From: Bacilli bacterium
GTDB taxonomy: Bacteria; Bacillota_I; Bacilli_A; RF39; UBA660
Length of the DNA stretch: 9,965 bases
Assembly: GCA_022791215.1 (NCBI GenBank)
Contig: JAAVYQ010000025.1
Coordinates: 1 to 9,965 of the forward strand
Reading direction: 5' to 3'
Part shown: positions 1-6,386 of the stretch, piece after piece
How the letters are laid out: every line of letters starts with the position of its first letter
Numbering within the stretch: the first letter of the stretch is position 1
Notes under the pieces: generated by a model
What the model was told of the DNA's origin: nothing
Database searches by the model: none
What the model saw: only the letters and a program-made list of their open reading frames with translations
Translations under genes and position numbers: made by a program

Positions 1-20
1 AAAAGATTTTGATAACATAA

Positions 21-31
21 TATGATAAAAT
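21..31 (+). promoter_or_regulatory. possible -10 element for the carboxypeptidase gene
   Basis: TATGAT (21-26), or TG-A-TAAAAT read as an extended -10 (23-31), lies only 8 to 18 bases before the ATG at 39. Transcription would then start at or within a few bases of the start codon, giving an almost leaderless mRNA. The -35 region would fall at or before the window edge and cannot be judged. An alternative is that this AT-rich stretch is a spacer and the gene is read from further upstream. Confidence 0.3.
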
Positions 32-38
32 AAAAAGT

Positions 39-1247
39 ATGAAAAAGATAATATATATAATTTTAACAATAATATTAACCGTGCCATTAAGTATCCAAGC
101 ACTAGAAATAAATGGATTACATTCTAAAAACGTTATAATATACAACTTAGACGAAGATAAAATAATATATGAAAAAAATTCAGAAGAAATAACTAGCATA
201 GCAAGTTTAACAAAGATTATGACAACAATAGTATCAATTGAAAAAATTGAAAATTTAGAAGAAAAAATAACAATAACAGAAGAAATGTTAGAAAATGTTC
301 CTTGGGATGCAAGCATAGCTGGACTACAAATAGGAGACACACTAACCTACAAAGATTTATTATATGCAAGTATGTTACCATCAGGTGCAGACGCTACTGA
401 CTCATTAGCAATAAGTTTATTTGGATCAATAAACAAAATGGTTGAAGCCATGAATAAAAAAGCACAAGAACTAAAATTAGAAAAAACAAGTTACATAAAC
501 ACAACAGGATACGATGCAACAGGACATCATTCAACAGCAAAAGACACATTAACATTACTAAAATATGCATTACAAAACGAGACATTCAAAGAAATATACA
601 CAGCGAAAACATATACAACATCAAACAACTTAAAACTAAACTCAACAGTAGTAGATTTCAACAAAAAATATAATTATGATTTATCATACATATTAGGAAG
701 TAAAACAGGATTCACTGACGAAGCAGGCCAATGTTTAGCCGCTTTATCAAAAATAGATGACACTAATATAATAACAATCACTATAAATGCACCATACGTA
801 TCAGGAAGTGCAAGACATTTAATAGACATGACAAAACTATATGACAGTCTAAAAGAAAACTATGAAAAAAGAATATTTATAGAAGAAGGAGAAACATTAA
901 AAGAACTACCTACAAAATATGCAAAAGAAGAAACAGTATCAATTAATTCATTAACAACAATTTCAAGATACATAGAAAAACCATATGACGAAAAAAAATT
1001 AGAAATAAAATACAAAGGAGAAGAAGAAATATCTAGTACAGTAAAAAAAGGAACTGAAATAGGAACAATACAAATATACTATGATGGAGAATTACTAGAA
1101 GAAATGAAAGCAATAACTGCCTCTTCCCTAAACTTCAGCGTATGGAATTACTTAAAAGAAAACATAATTTATTACATTGGAGTATTATTTCTAATAATAA
1201 TAACAATCATAATAATAAAACCTAAGAAAAAGAAGAGAAGACGTTAA
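39..1247 (+). CDS. D-alanyl-D-alanine carboxypeptidase (PBP5/DacA-type, peptidase S11)
   Basis: This is a 402-residue serine DD-carboxypeptidase that trims the terminal D-Ala from peptidoglycan stem peptides outside the membrane. An N-terminal signal peptide covers about residues 1-21 (cleavage probable after SIQA). The active-site SxxK is S56-L-T-K59 and the third motif is K222-T-G224. The second motif, normally SxN, reads S115-G-A117 followed by Asp. A C-terminal beta domain (about 280-360) follows, then a membrane segment (about 376-394) and a KPKKKKRRR tail. The protein is therefore held by a C-terminal transmembrane anchor rather than the amphipathic helix of E. coli PBP5. The start is forced: an in-frame TAA lies at 18-20 and no other start codon lies between it and 39. 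No Shine-Dalgarno sequence precedes it, unlike most other genes here. The last codons form one arm of the terminator. Family assignment is firm; dacA versus dacF cannot be settled. Confidence 0.93.
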   Translation: MKKIIYIILTIILTVPLSIQALEINGLHSKNVIIYNLDEDKIIYEKNSEEITSIASLTKIMTTIVSIEKIENLEEKITITEEMLENVPWDASIAGLQIGDTLTYKDLLYASMLPSGADATDSLAISLFGSINKMVEAMNKKAQELKLEKTSYINTTGYDATGHHSTAKDTLTLLKYALQNETFKEIYTAKTYTTSNNLKLNSTVVDFNKKYNYDLSYILGSKTGFTDEAGQCLAALSKIDDTNIITITINAPYVSGSARHLIDMTKLYDSLKENYEKRIFIEEGETLKELPTKYAKEETVSINSLTTISRYIEKPYDEKKLEIKYKGEEEISSTVKKGTEIGTIQIYYDGELLEEMKAITASSLNFSVWNYLKENIIYYIGVLFLIIITIIIIKPKKKKRRR

Positions 1248-1260
1248 ACTTCTCTTTTTA
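1228..1260 (+). terminator. intrinsic terminator overlapping the end of the carboxypeptidase gene
   Basis: AAGAGAAG (1233-1240) pairs with CTTCTCTT (1249-1256) around the 8-base loop ACGTTAAA, and the stem can extend by further A-T pairs. A T run follows. The left arm encodes the C-terminal Lys/Arg tail and the stop codon TAA (1245-1247) sits in the loop. A-rich sequence on the left side means it could also work on the minus strand, although the T run there is weaker (CTTCTCTTTTTC when read in reverse). Confidence 0.75.
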
Positions 1261-1369
1261 TTTTAATACTTTCCAAAAACCATTTTTATCAAAACCAATT
1301 CTATCCAAATATCAATTAATTTTAATAATTTTAGCAACAGTACTTTTACTCAAAATCAATATTGTTTTT
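1258..1369 (-). pseudogene. possible relic of the 3' end of a minus-strand gene
   Basis: Read on the minus strand, 1258-1311 gives 17 codons (YLDRIGFDKNGFWKVLK) ending in TAA directly beside the terminator at 1228-1260. In the same frame upstream, after an in-frame TGA (1312-1314), comes another protein-like stretch (KTILILSKSTVAKIIKIN) bounded by a second TGA at 1370-1372. The codons are T-ending, as in the minus-strand gene at 6385-8301. This could be a decayed gene end, or chance in AT-rich DNA. No family is recognised, and TGA is a genuine stop in this genome. Confidence 0.2.
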
Positions 1370-1370
1370 C
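1353..1370. promoter_or_regulatory. palindrome upstream of the XRE gene, possible operator
   Basis: CAATATTG (1358-1365) is a perfect 8-base palindrome flanked by AAAA (1353-1356) and TTTT (1367-1370), giving an 18-base dyad with one central-flank mismatch (T/T). It lies 37 bases before the XRE-type start codon, where an autoregulatory HTH protein would typically bind. AT-rich dyads arise easily by chance, so this is only a candidate. No convincing -35/-10 pair was found in 1248-1393. Confidence 0.25.
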
Positions 1371-1406
1371 ACTTAAAAAATTATAAATATTTTAGGAGTT
1401 AAATAT

Positions 1407-1793
1407 ATGGAATTTAAGGAAAAACTAATAATTGTTAGAAAGCACAAATGTCTTATGCAAAAAGAAATAAGTAATATATTAGAAATAAAACAACAACAAT
1501 ATAGCAAATATGAAAGAGGAATAAATATCATGTCAGTTACAATATTGCAAAAGATTTGCTTTAATTTAAAAGTGTCTTCAGAATACTTATTAGGGTTTTA
1601 CAGTAAAATAAAAGAAATAAAAGTTACTAAATACAATGGATATTATAATGAAAGAATAAAAGAGATAAGAGAATATAGATATCAATATCAAACTAACCTA
1701 GCAAAAATATGTGAATGTATAAATATTTCTCCAGACTACATCCTAGGATTTATAGACGAAATGAAACCACTAGATAAAAATAAGAGAGATTAA
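1407..1793 (+). CDS. XRE-family HTH protein with a degenerate second HTH half
   Basis: This 128-residue cytoplasmic protein is probably a DNA-binding regulator. Residues 1-65 form a full Cro/C1-type HTH: QKEISNILEIKQQQYSKYERG covers helices 2-3 and the conserved E(Y)RG turn, and SSEYLLGF closes the domain. Residues about 80-118 restart the same pattern (ERIKEIREYRYQYQ ... LAKICECINISPDYILGF), but the middle, which should hold the recognition helix, is missing by roughly 20-25 residues with the frame kept. The ribosome site AGGAG (1394-1398) is 8 bases from ATG. Its codons end in T more often than those of neighbouring plus-strand genes, which may point to later acquisition. It stands alone between two terminators/promoters, so it is probably monocistronic. 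Target genes are unknown; autoregulation at the dyad at 1353-1370 is an inference. Confidence 0.85.
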   Translation: MEFKEKLIIVRKHKCLMQKEISNILEIKQQQYSKYERGINIMSVTILQKICFNLKVSSEYLLGFYSKIKEIKVTKYNGYYNERIKEIREYRYQYQTNLAKICECINISPDYILGFIDEMKPLDKNKRD

Positions 1794-1852
1794 TTAAAAA
1801 TTCTTTTAACTACTCAGTATATACCATTTAACTATTTAAAAAACTCAAGATT

Positions 1853-1880
1853 TTGCATTTTAGAATATTTATGGTATAAT
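1853..1880 (+). promoter_or_regulatory. promoter of the rplI-dnaB-M23-walJ-rlmH operon (extended -10)
   Basis: TTGCAT (1853-1858, -35) is separated by 16 bases from TATAAT (1875-1880), which carries an upstream TG-N (1872-1874), making an extended -10. The predicted transcription start is near 1887, leaving a leader of only about 12 bases that still includes GGAGG. This is the best vegetative promoter in the window and fits a ribosomal-protein operon. The rest of the 105-base gap after the XRE gene shows nothing else convincing. Confidence 0.75.
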
Positions 1881-1888
1881 TATAAAAC

Positions 1889-1893
1889 GGAGG
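1889..1893 (+). promoter_or_regulatory. ribosome binding site of rplI
   Basis: GGAGG stands 5 bases before the ATG at 1899, a strong site close behind the predicted transcript start near 1887. Confidence 0.8.
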
Positions 1894-1898
1894 ACTTT

Positions 1899-2339
1899 AT
1901 GAAAATCATACTAATAGACAATGTAAAAGGAACAGGAAAAAAGGATGAAATAAAAGAAGTCAAAGATGGCTTTGCTAGTTTTCTCATAAAAGAAAAAAAG
2001 GCTGTACCCTACTCTAATAAAAGTAAAGAAGTATTAGACACTGAACTAGAAGATAAAAAGCAAAAAGAAGAAACATTAATAAAAGAAATGACAGAACTAA
2101 AAAAAAGACTAGAACAAATGGAAATAAAATTTAAAGTAAACACAGGAAAAGAAGGACGAGTATTTGGAAGTATAAGTTCAAAACAAATAAGCGAAGAACT
2201 AAATAAAAAAGACATAAAAATAGACAAAAAATTAATAACAGCAAACAATATAAATTGCCTAGGAACACATTACGTAACAATAGACTTACACAAAAAAGTA
2301 AAAGCCGAGTTAAAAGTTACACTCCTAGGGGGTGAATAA
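1899..2339 (+). CDS. rplI: 50S ribosomal protein bL9
   Basis: This 146-residue protein binds 23S rRNA at the base of the L1 stalk and helps maintain reading frame. The N-terminal rRNA-binding domain (1-50) shows MKIILIDNVKGTGKKDEIKEV and DGFASFLIKEKKAV. A long Lys/Glu-rich helix follows (about 40-75), then the C-terminal domain (about 80-146) with EGRVFGSISSKQISEEL, IDKKLI and LGTHYVTIDLHKKVKAELKV. Length is normal. Where most homologues read GYA(R/N)NFL, this one reads GFA-SFL, one residue shorter in a loop of the RNA-binding domain. It is first in the operon and its stop is one base from the dnaB start codon. The strong promoter and GGAGG site fit high expression. The identification is secure. 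Confidence 0.97.
   Translation: MKIILIDNVKGTGKKDEIKEVKDGFASFLIKEKKAVPYSNKSKEVLDTELEDKKQKEETLIKEMTELKKRLEQMEIKFKVNTGKEGRVFGSISSKQISEELNKKDIKIDKKLITANNINCLGTHYVTIDLHKKVKAELKVTLLGGE
2327..2335 (+). promoter_or_regulatory. ribosome binding site of dnaB that decides the start
   Basis: AGGGGGTGA, inside the last codons of rplI, is 5 bases from the ATG at 2341. A GTG at 2332 is in the same frame but lies within this site, so it cannot be served by it. The site therefore favours the ATG at 2341 and the N-terminus MARKEPQNIEAE. Confidence 0.8.
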
Positions 2340-2340
2340 A

Positions 2341-3684
2341 ATGGCTAGAAAAGAGCCACAAAACATTGAAGCAGAAATAAATGCTTTAGGGTGTGCGTTT
2401 CTAAGTAAAAGTGCCTTAGACAAAGTTTGCGAAGAACTACACAGTGAGATGTTCTACATTGATGCTCATAAAAAAATATATGAAGTATTAAAAAAACTAA
2501 GAAAAGAAGACATAGCGATAGATGTAACAACAGTATCTAACGAACTAGAAAAAGACAAATTGCTAGGAACAGTGGGCGGAATAGAATACATTACAGAAAT
2601 CATAGACACAGTAGCAACTCCTGCAAACATTGAATACTATATAAACATAATATTTGAAAAATATGTATTAAGAACACTAATCGCAAAATCCACAAATATA
2701 ATAGAAAGTTGTTATGAAGAAAAAGACACAATAAATAACATTGTTGAAGAAGCTGAAAAAGACATATTAAGTGTAAACAGCGAAAGAATGACAAAAGAAA
2801 TAAAACCAATACAAGAAGTACTAGATCAAGCACAAGAGCAAATAGAATTTCTTGCAAAAAATGGCGGAGACATAACAGGAACAGCAACAGGATTTATTGA
2901 TTTAGATAGAAGAACGACAGGATTTCATGAAAACGAACTAATAATACTAGCAGGACGTCCTGGAATGGGAAAAACATCGTTAGCGCTCAACATAGCAGGA
3001 AACATGGCAATAACTGGCAAAAAATCAGTAGCATTTTTCACATTAGAAATGCCAGCGATACAAATAGTAAACAAATTATTTTCAGCAGTTGGACAAATAG
3101 AATCAATGAAATTAAGAACAGGAAAACTTGACCACATGGACTGGAAGAAGTATAATGAAACTCTAAGTTTACTAGCCGACACAAAATTTTGGATAGATGA
3201 CACACCTGGAATTACAGTATCTGAAATAAGAGGCAAATGTAGAAGACTAAAAAACGGTGAAAAAGGCTTAGACGCAATATTTATAGACTACCTACAATTA
3301 ATAAGTAGTTCTAGCAAATACTCAGGACAAAGGACAAACGAAGTAAGTGAAATATCAAGAGACTTAAAAAAACTTGCGATGGAATTAAAAGTCCCAGTAA
3401 TCGCACTCGCGCAACTATCACGTGGAGTAGAAGCGAGAGAAGACAAAAGACCACTTATGAGTGACTTAAAAGAAAGTGGATCAATAGAACAAGACGCGGA
3501 CATGGTAATGTTTATATATATTGACGATTACTATAAATTTAATGCAAAAGACAGACCTGACTTTTCACAAGTAGACCTAATAATATCGAAAAACAGAAGT
3601 GGTAGCCAAGGAACTGTAAATTTAGTTTTTGAAAGACCATATACAAATTTCAAGAACTGTTTAAAAAGTGAGGAAAATGAATGA
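2341..3684 (+). CDS. dnaB: replicative DNA helicase DnaB (DnaC in Bacillus)
   Basis: This 447-residue protein is the hexameric 5'-3' helicase at the replication fork, loaded onto single strands and partnered with primase. The N-terminal helical domain begins PQNIEAEINALG, as in the family. The RecA-like ATPase domain (about 180-440) has Walker A GRPGMGKT (205-212), FFTLEM with the catalytic Glu near 236, Walker B DAIFIDYLQL (near 311-320), the ALAQLSRGVEAREDKRP and SDLKESGSIEQDADMVMF motifs, and ISKNRSG with the trans-acting Lys/Arg pair. The usual YRD(E/D) after the EQDAD motif reads YID here. Length is standard and there is no intein. An in-frame GTG at 2332 was rejected in favour of 2341. 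The TGA stop overlaps the next ATG by 4 bases, implying translational coupling with the peptidase gene. Confidence 0.97.
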   Translation: MARKEPQNIEAEINALGCAFLSKSALDKVCEELHSEMFYIDAHKKIYEVLKKLRKEDIAIDVTTVSNELEKDKLLGTVGGIEYITEIIDTVATPANIEYYINIIFEKYVLRTLIAKSTNIIESCYEEKDTINNIVEEAEKDILSVNSERMTKEIKPIQEVLDQAQEQIEFLAKNGGDITGTATGFIDLDRRTTGFHENELIILAGRPGMGKTSLALNIAGNMAITGKKSVAFFTLEMPAIQIVNKLFSAVGQIESMKLRTGKLDHMDWKKYNETLSLLADTKFWIDDTPGITVSEIRGKCRRLKNGEKGLDAIFIDYLQLISSSSKYSGQRTNEVSEISRDLKKLAMELKVPVIALAQLSRGVEAREDKRPLMSDLKESGSIEQDADMVMFIYIDDYYKFNAKDRPDFSQVDLIISKNRSGSQGTVNLVFERPYTNFKNCLKSEENE

Positions 3685-5165
3685 TGAACAGAAAAAGTAT
3701 TTATTGGGGTTTTCTATTTTCAATAATACTATCTAGCCTAATATTCATACTAGGTTCAGAGCGAAAAACATTTACAAACTATCCAGTGACAGTATATCAA
3801 GTATACCTTAATGGAGAATCAATAGGCGTAATAGAAGACGAAGAAAAACTATACAACTTAATCAACAAAGAGCAAAAAAGTCTAAAAAACGAATTCAAAG
3901 TAAAAAAAATATATGCACCAATCGGACTAGAAACAACTAAACTAGTGACATACGAAGGAACAGTAGACTCAGTAGAAGATGTATACGATAAAATAAAAGA
4001 TGTTGAGCCATTTAGTGTAAAAGGATATGAAATAACAATCGCACACAGCGAAGACAAAATACAAAAAATAAACGTACTAAAAAAAGAAGACTTTGACGCT
4101 GCGATAACAAGTACTATAAAAGCGTTTGTAGACGATGAAACATACGAAAAATATCTAGCAAGTCAACAAGAAGAAATAGTAACTACAGGAGAAACACTAG
4201 AAAAAATATCTATAAGAGAAAACATAACAATAAAAGAAAAATACCTAAGCACAGAAGACAAAATATACAAAGATTCTAATGAGTTAAGTAGATATCTACT
4301 ATTTGGAACAGACGAAATACAAGGAATGCACACAGTAGAGGCAGGACAAACAATAAAAGAAATAGCTGACAAATACGAACTAAACGTAAAAGAATTTTTA
4401 ATAGTTAATCCTGAAATAAAAAGTGAAACAGCCCTACTATACCCTGGCCAAAAAGTTAATATAGGACTAGTAAATCCATTAATAAGTGTTGTAGTAGAAA
4501 CAAATCGAGTAGTAGATGCAGAAGTAACATACCAAACAGAAACCGAATACGACAACAAAATCGTAATAGGAAAAAAATACACAAAACAAGTAGGACAAAA
4601 TGGTATGAGTCGTGTAACTTATTACACAGAAACAATAAATGGAACACCAACAAAAGTTATCAAAAGGGGTGAAGAAATATTAGTTCCAGCAATAAATGAA
4701 ATAGTAGTTTATGGAGGATTATCATCACAATACATAGGAGATAACGGAGTATGGAGATGGCCTACAGTAAAACCATATGTAATAACATCATACTTTGGAT
4801 GGCGTACAGATCCATTTGATGGAACACGTACATTCCATAGAGGACTAGACATATCAGGAACAGGATACGGTTCACCAATATATGCAGCTCGTTCAGGTTA
4901 CATATCAGCGATAGGATACAGAAACGATATGGGTAACTACATAGACATAATACATAAAGACTCAGCTAACGCGCAAAGTGATTTAAAAACAATCTACATG
5001 CACATGTCTAACTTTGCTGAAGGGATGAGAGATGGAACATATGTAGAAAAAGGACAAATCATTGGTTACATGGGTTCTACGGGAGCAAGTACAGGAACAC
5101 ACTTAGACTTCCGAATAGTAGTAGATGGCGAATACATTGACCCACTAAGCGTACAATACGACTAA
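3681..5165 (+). CDS. membrane-anchored M23 peptidoglycan endopeptidase with LysM and G5 domains
   Basis: This is a 494-residue wall hydrolase with a short cytoplasmic N-terminus, one membrane segment (about 8-26), and an extracellular remainder. A region of unknown fold (35-210) is followed by a LysM wall-binding domain (217-262: HTVEAGQTIKEIADKYELNV ... LLYPGQKVNI), a G5 domain (about 266-346, ending INEIVVYGG) and an M23 domain (about 360-494). The M23 residues are H386-R-G-L-D390 (zinc ligands), H441 in YMHMS, and H474-L-D476-F. The last motif is normally HxH, so the final zinc-binding His is replaced by Asp. Otherwise the domain looks intact. It lies between dnaB and walJ: ATGA overlap at the start, TAATG at the end. 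GAGG (3670-3673) is 7 bases before ATG 3681; a second ATG at 3684 is possible. Substrate is probably peptide cross-links. Confidence 0.9.
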   Translation: MMNRKSIYWGFLFSIILSSLIFILGSERKTFTNYPVTVYQVYLNGESIGVIEDEEKLYNLINKEQKSLKNEFKVKKIYAPIGLETTKLVTYEGTVDSVEDVYDKIKDVEPFSVKGYEITIAHSEDKIQKINVLKKEDFDAAITSTIKAFVDDETYEKYLASQQEEIVTTGETLEKISIRENITIKEKYLSTEDKIYKDSNELSRYLLFGTDEIQGMHTVEAGQTIKEIADKYELNVKEFLIVNPEIKSETALLYPGQKVNIGLVNPLISVVVETNRVVDAEVTYQTETEYDNKIVIGKKYTKQVGQNGMSRVTYYTETINGTPTKVIKRGEEILVPAINEIVVYGGLSSQYIGDNGVWRWPTVKPYVITSYFGWRTDPFDGTRTFHRGLDISGTGYGSPIYAARSGYISAIGYRNDMGNYIDIIHKDSANAQSDLKTIYMHMSNFAEGMRDGTYVEKGQIIGYMGSTGASTGTHLDFRIVVDGEYIDPLSVQYD

Positions 5166-5923
5166 TGAAAATAGTAATATTAGGAAGTGGATCAAAAGGA
5201 AACTCTACATTTATAGACTTTGGAATAAAAAAAGTTTTAATAGATGTAGGGTTTTCCTATAAACAAATAAAAGAAAGATTAGCAAAAATCAATATTGATC
5301 CAAAACAAATAGATGCAGTATTCATAACACATGATCATCAAGATCATACAAATGGTTTAAAAGTGTTCCTAAAAAATGTAAAACCGATGCTGTATATAAC
5401 AAAAGAAGTAGAAAAATATGTATTAGACGAACCATATAATAGAAGTATATACCTAACTGACGAAATGTTTCTAGAAGATATATTTATAAAAATAATTCCA
5501 ACATCACATGATGCACTAACAGCAAACGGATATTTATTTGAATACAATAACGAAAACGTAGTATACCTAACAGACACAGGATACCTAAATCATAGAAACT
5601 TTATATATCTGAAAGACAAAGAATATTACATATTTGAAAGTAACCATGACACTGAAAAACTAATAAATGGACCATACCCAGAATACTTACAACGAAGAAT
5701 TTTAAGTGATAAAGGCCACTTATCAAACGAATTATGTGCAGGATATCTATCTAGACTAATAGGACCTAACACAAAAAAAGTAATACTAGCCCACATATCA
5801 GAATCAAATAACGACCCCACTCTAGCATTAGAAACAAATCTTAAAATATTAAAAGAAAACGAAGTAGACTTTAAAAACTTAGAATGTGCATCACAAAATG
5901 AAATAACGAAGGTGAACATATGA
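5165..5923 (+). CDS. walJ: metallo-beta-lactamase-fold hydrolase of the WalJ/YycJ family
   Basis: This 252-residue cytoplasmic protein opens with the YycJ signature LGSGSKGNSTFI and carries H56-D-H-Q-D-H61 (HxHxDH), with further likely metal ligands at H115, D137, H161, H185 and H210. In Bacillus and Streptococcus this family belongs to the WalRK operon and is linked to coordinating division with replication; exonuclease activity has been reported for family members, but the substrate is not fixed by sequence. The start overlaps the previous stop as TAATG and has no clear Shine-Dalgarno, so translation likely depends on reinitiation after the M23 gene. The end overlaps rlmH by 4 bases (ATGA). 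No walR or walK is present in the window. Confidence 0.93.
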   Translation: MKIVILGSGSKGNSTFIDFGIKKVLIDVGFSYKQIKERLAKINIDPKQIDAVFITHDHQDHTNGLKVFLKNVKPMLYITKEVEKYVLDEPYNRSIYLTDEMFLEDIFIKIIPTSHDALTANGYLFEYNNENVVYLTDTGYLNHRNFIYLKDKEYYIFESNHDTEKLINGPYPEYLQRRILSDKGHLSNELCAGYLSRLIGPNTKKVILAHISESNNDPTLALETNLKILKENEVDFKNLECASQNEITKVNI

Positions 5924-6357
5924 TAAAAATAATAGTAGTTGGCAAACTCAAAGAAAAATATTTAGTTGAATTAGTCAATGATTACAAAACAAGAATAAAC
6001 AAATATCATAAATTAGAAATAATAGAATTAAAAGATTCAAATATTCATGATGAAGCAAAAGAAATAACAAAACACATAAATAACAGAGACTATATAATTT
6101 CGACTTACATAAAAGGTGAATTACTCACTACCCTAGAATTTACAAAACTAATAAATGATAATCTAACTAATGGAAATTCTAACATAACATTCATAATAGG
6201 TGGTTCAGATGGATTAGATGAAGAAATATTGAGTATAAGTAATAAATTAATATCATTTTCAAAACTAACATTTCCTCATGGACTATTTAGAGGAATACTT
6301 TTAGAACAAATATATCGTGCATTTAAAATAATGAATAATGAAACATACCATAAATAA
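5920..6357 (+). CDS. rlmH: 23S rRNA pseudouridine-1915 N3-methyltransferase
   Basis: This 145-residue SPOUT-class methyltransferase (formerly YbeA/OrfX/YydA) acts on 70S ribosomes, methylating Psi1915 in helix 69 with SAM. The knotted SAM site shows IIGGSDGLDEEIL (about 92-104), and the C-terminus has the diagnostic FPHGLFRGILLEQIYRAFKI followed by the invariant YHK end. It is a little shorter than the usual 155-159 residues, with the difference in the N-terminal half. AAGGTGA (5909-5915) serves the ATG, which overlaps the walJ stop. It is the last gene of the operon; its TAA abuts or lies within the terminator stem. In staphylococci the 3' end of this gene is the SCC integration site; no matching repeat was seen here. 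Confidence 0.96.
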   Translation: MIKIIVVGKLKEKYLVELVNDYKTRINKYHKLEIIELKDSNIHDEAKEITKHINNRDYIISTYIKGELLTTLEFTKLINDNLTNGNSNITFIIGGSDGLDEEILSISNKLISFSKLTFPHGLFRGILLEQIYRAFKIMNNETYHK

Positions 6358-6386
6358 AGAGTTTGTAATTACGCACAAACTCTTTT
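6356..6386. terminator. bidirectional intrinsic terminator between rlmH and the minus-strand gene
   Basis: AAAGAGTTTGT (6356-6366) pairs perfectly over 11 bases with ACAAACTCTTT (6375-6385) around the loop AATTACGC. T-rich sequence follows on both strands (TCTTTTAAC on plus, TCTTTATTTATGG on minus). The rlmH stop (6355-6357) overlaps the left foot and the stop of the convergent gene (6387-6385) overlaps the right foot, so one hairpin ends both transcripts without spare DNA. Confidence 0.9.

Noticed and set aside
22..33. Mini-ORF ATG ATA AAA TAA before the carboxypeptidase
   Set aside because: It has no ribosome site and overlaps the probable -10 element, so it may not even be transcribed.
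1620..1793. Frameshift in the second half of the XRE gene
   Set aside because: The frame is continuous and both HTH pieces read in the same frame; an in-frame deletion explains the pattern better.
1792..1811. TTAAAA-ATTC-TTTTAA hairpin after the XRE gene as a terminator
   Set aside because: The stem has only A-T pairs, a 4-base loop and no T run; too weak to claim.
2332..2340. GTG start for dnaB adding MNK
   Set aside because: The codon lies inside the AGGGGGTGA ribosome site; ATG 2341 has correct spacing and gives the family N-terminus.
6340..6360. SCC-type attachment site at the 3' end of rlmH
   Set aside because: The sequence ACATACCATAAATAA resembles the staphylococcal region only through the conserved YHK codons; no second copy was found in 8308-8475 and no ccr recombinase is present.
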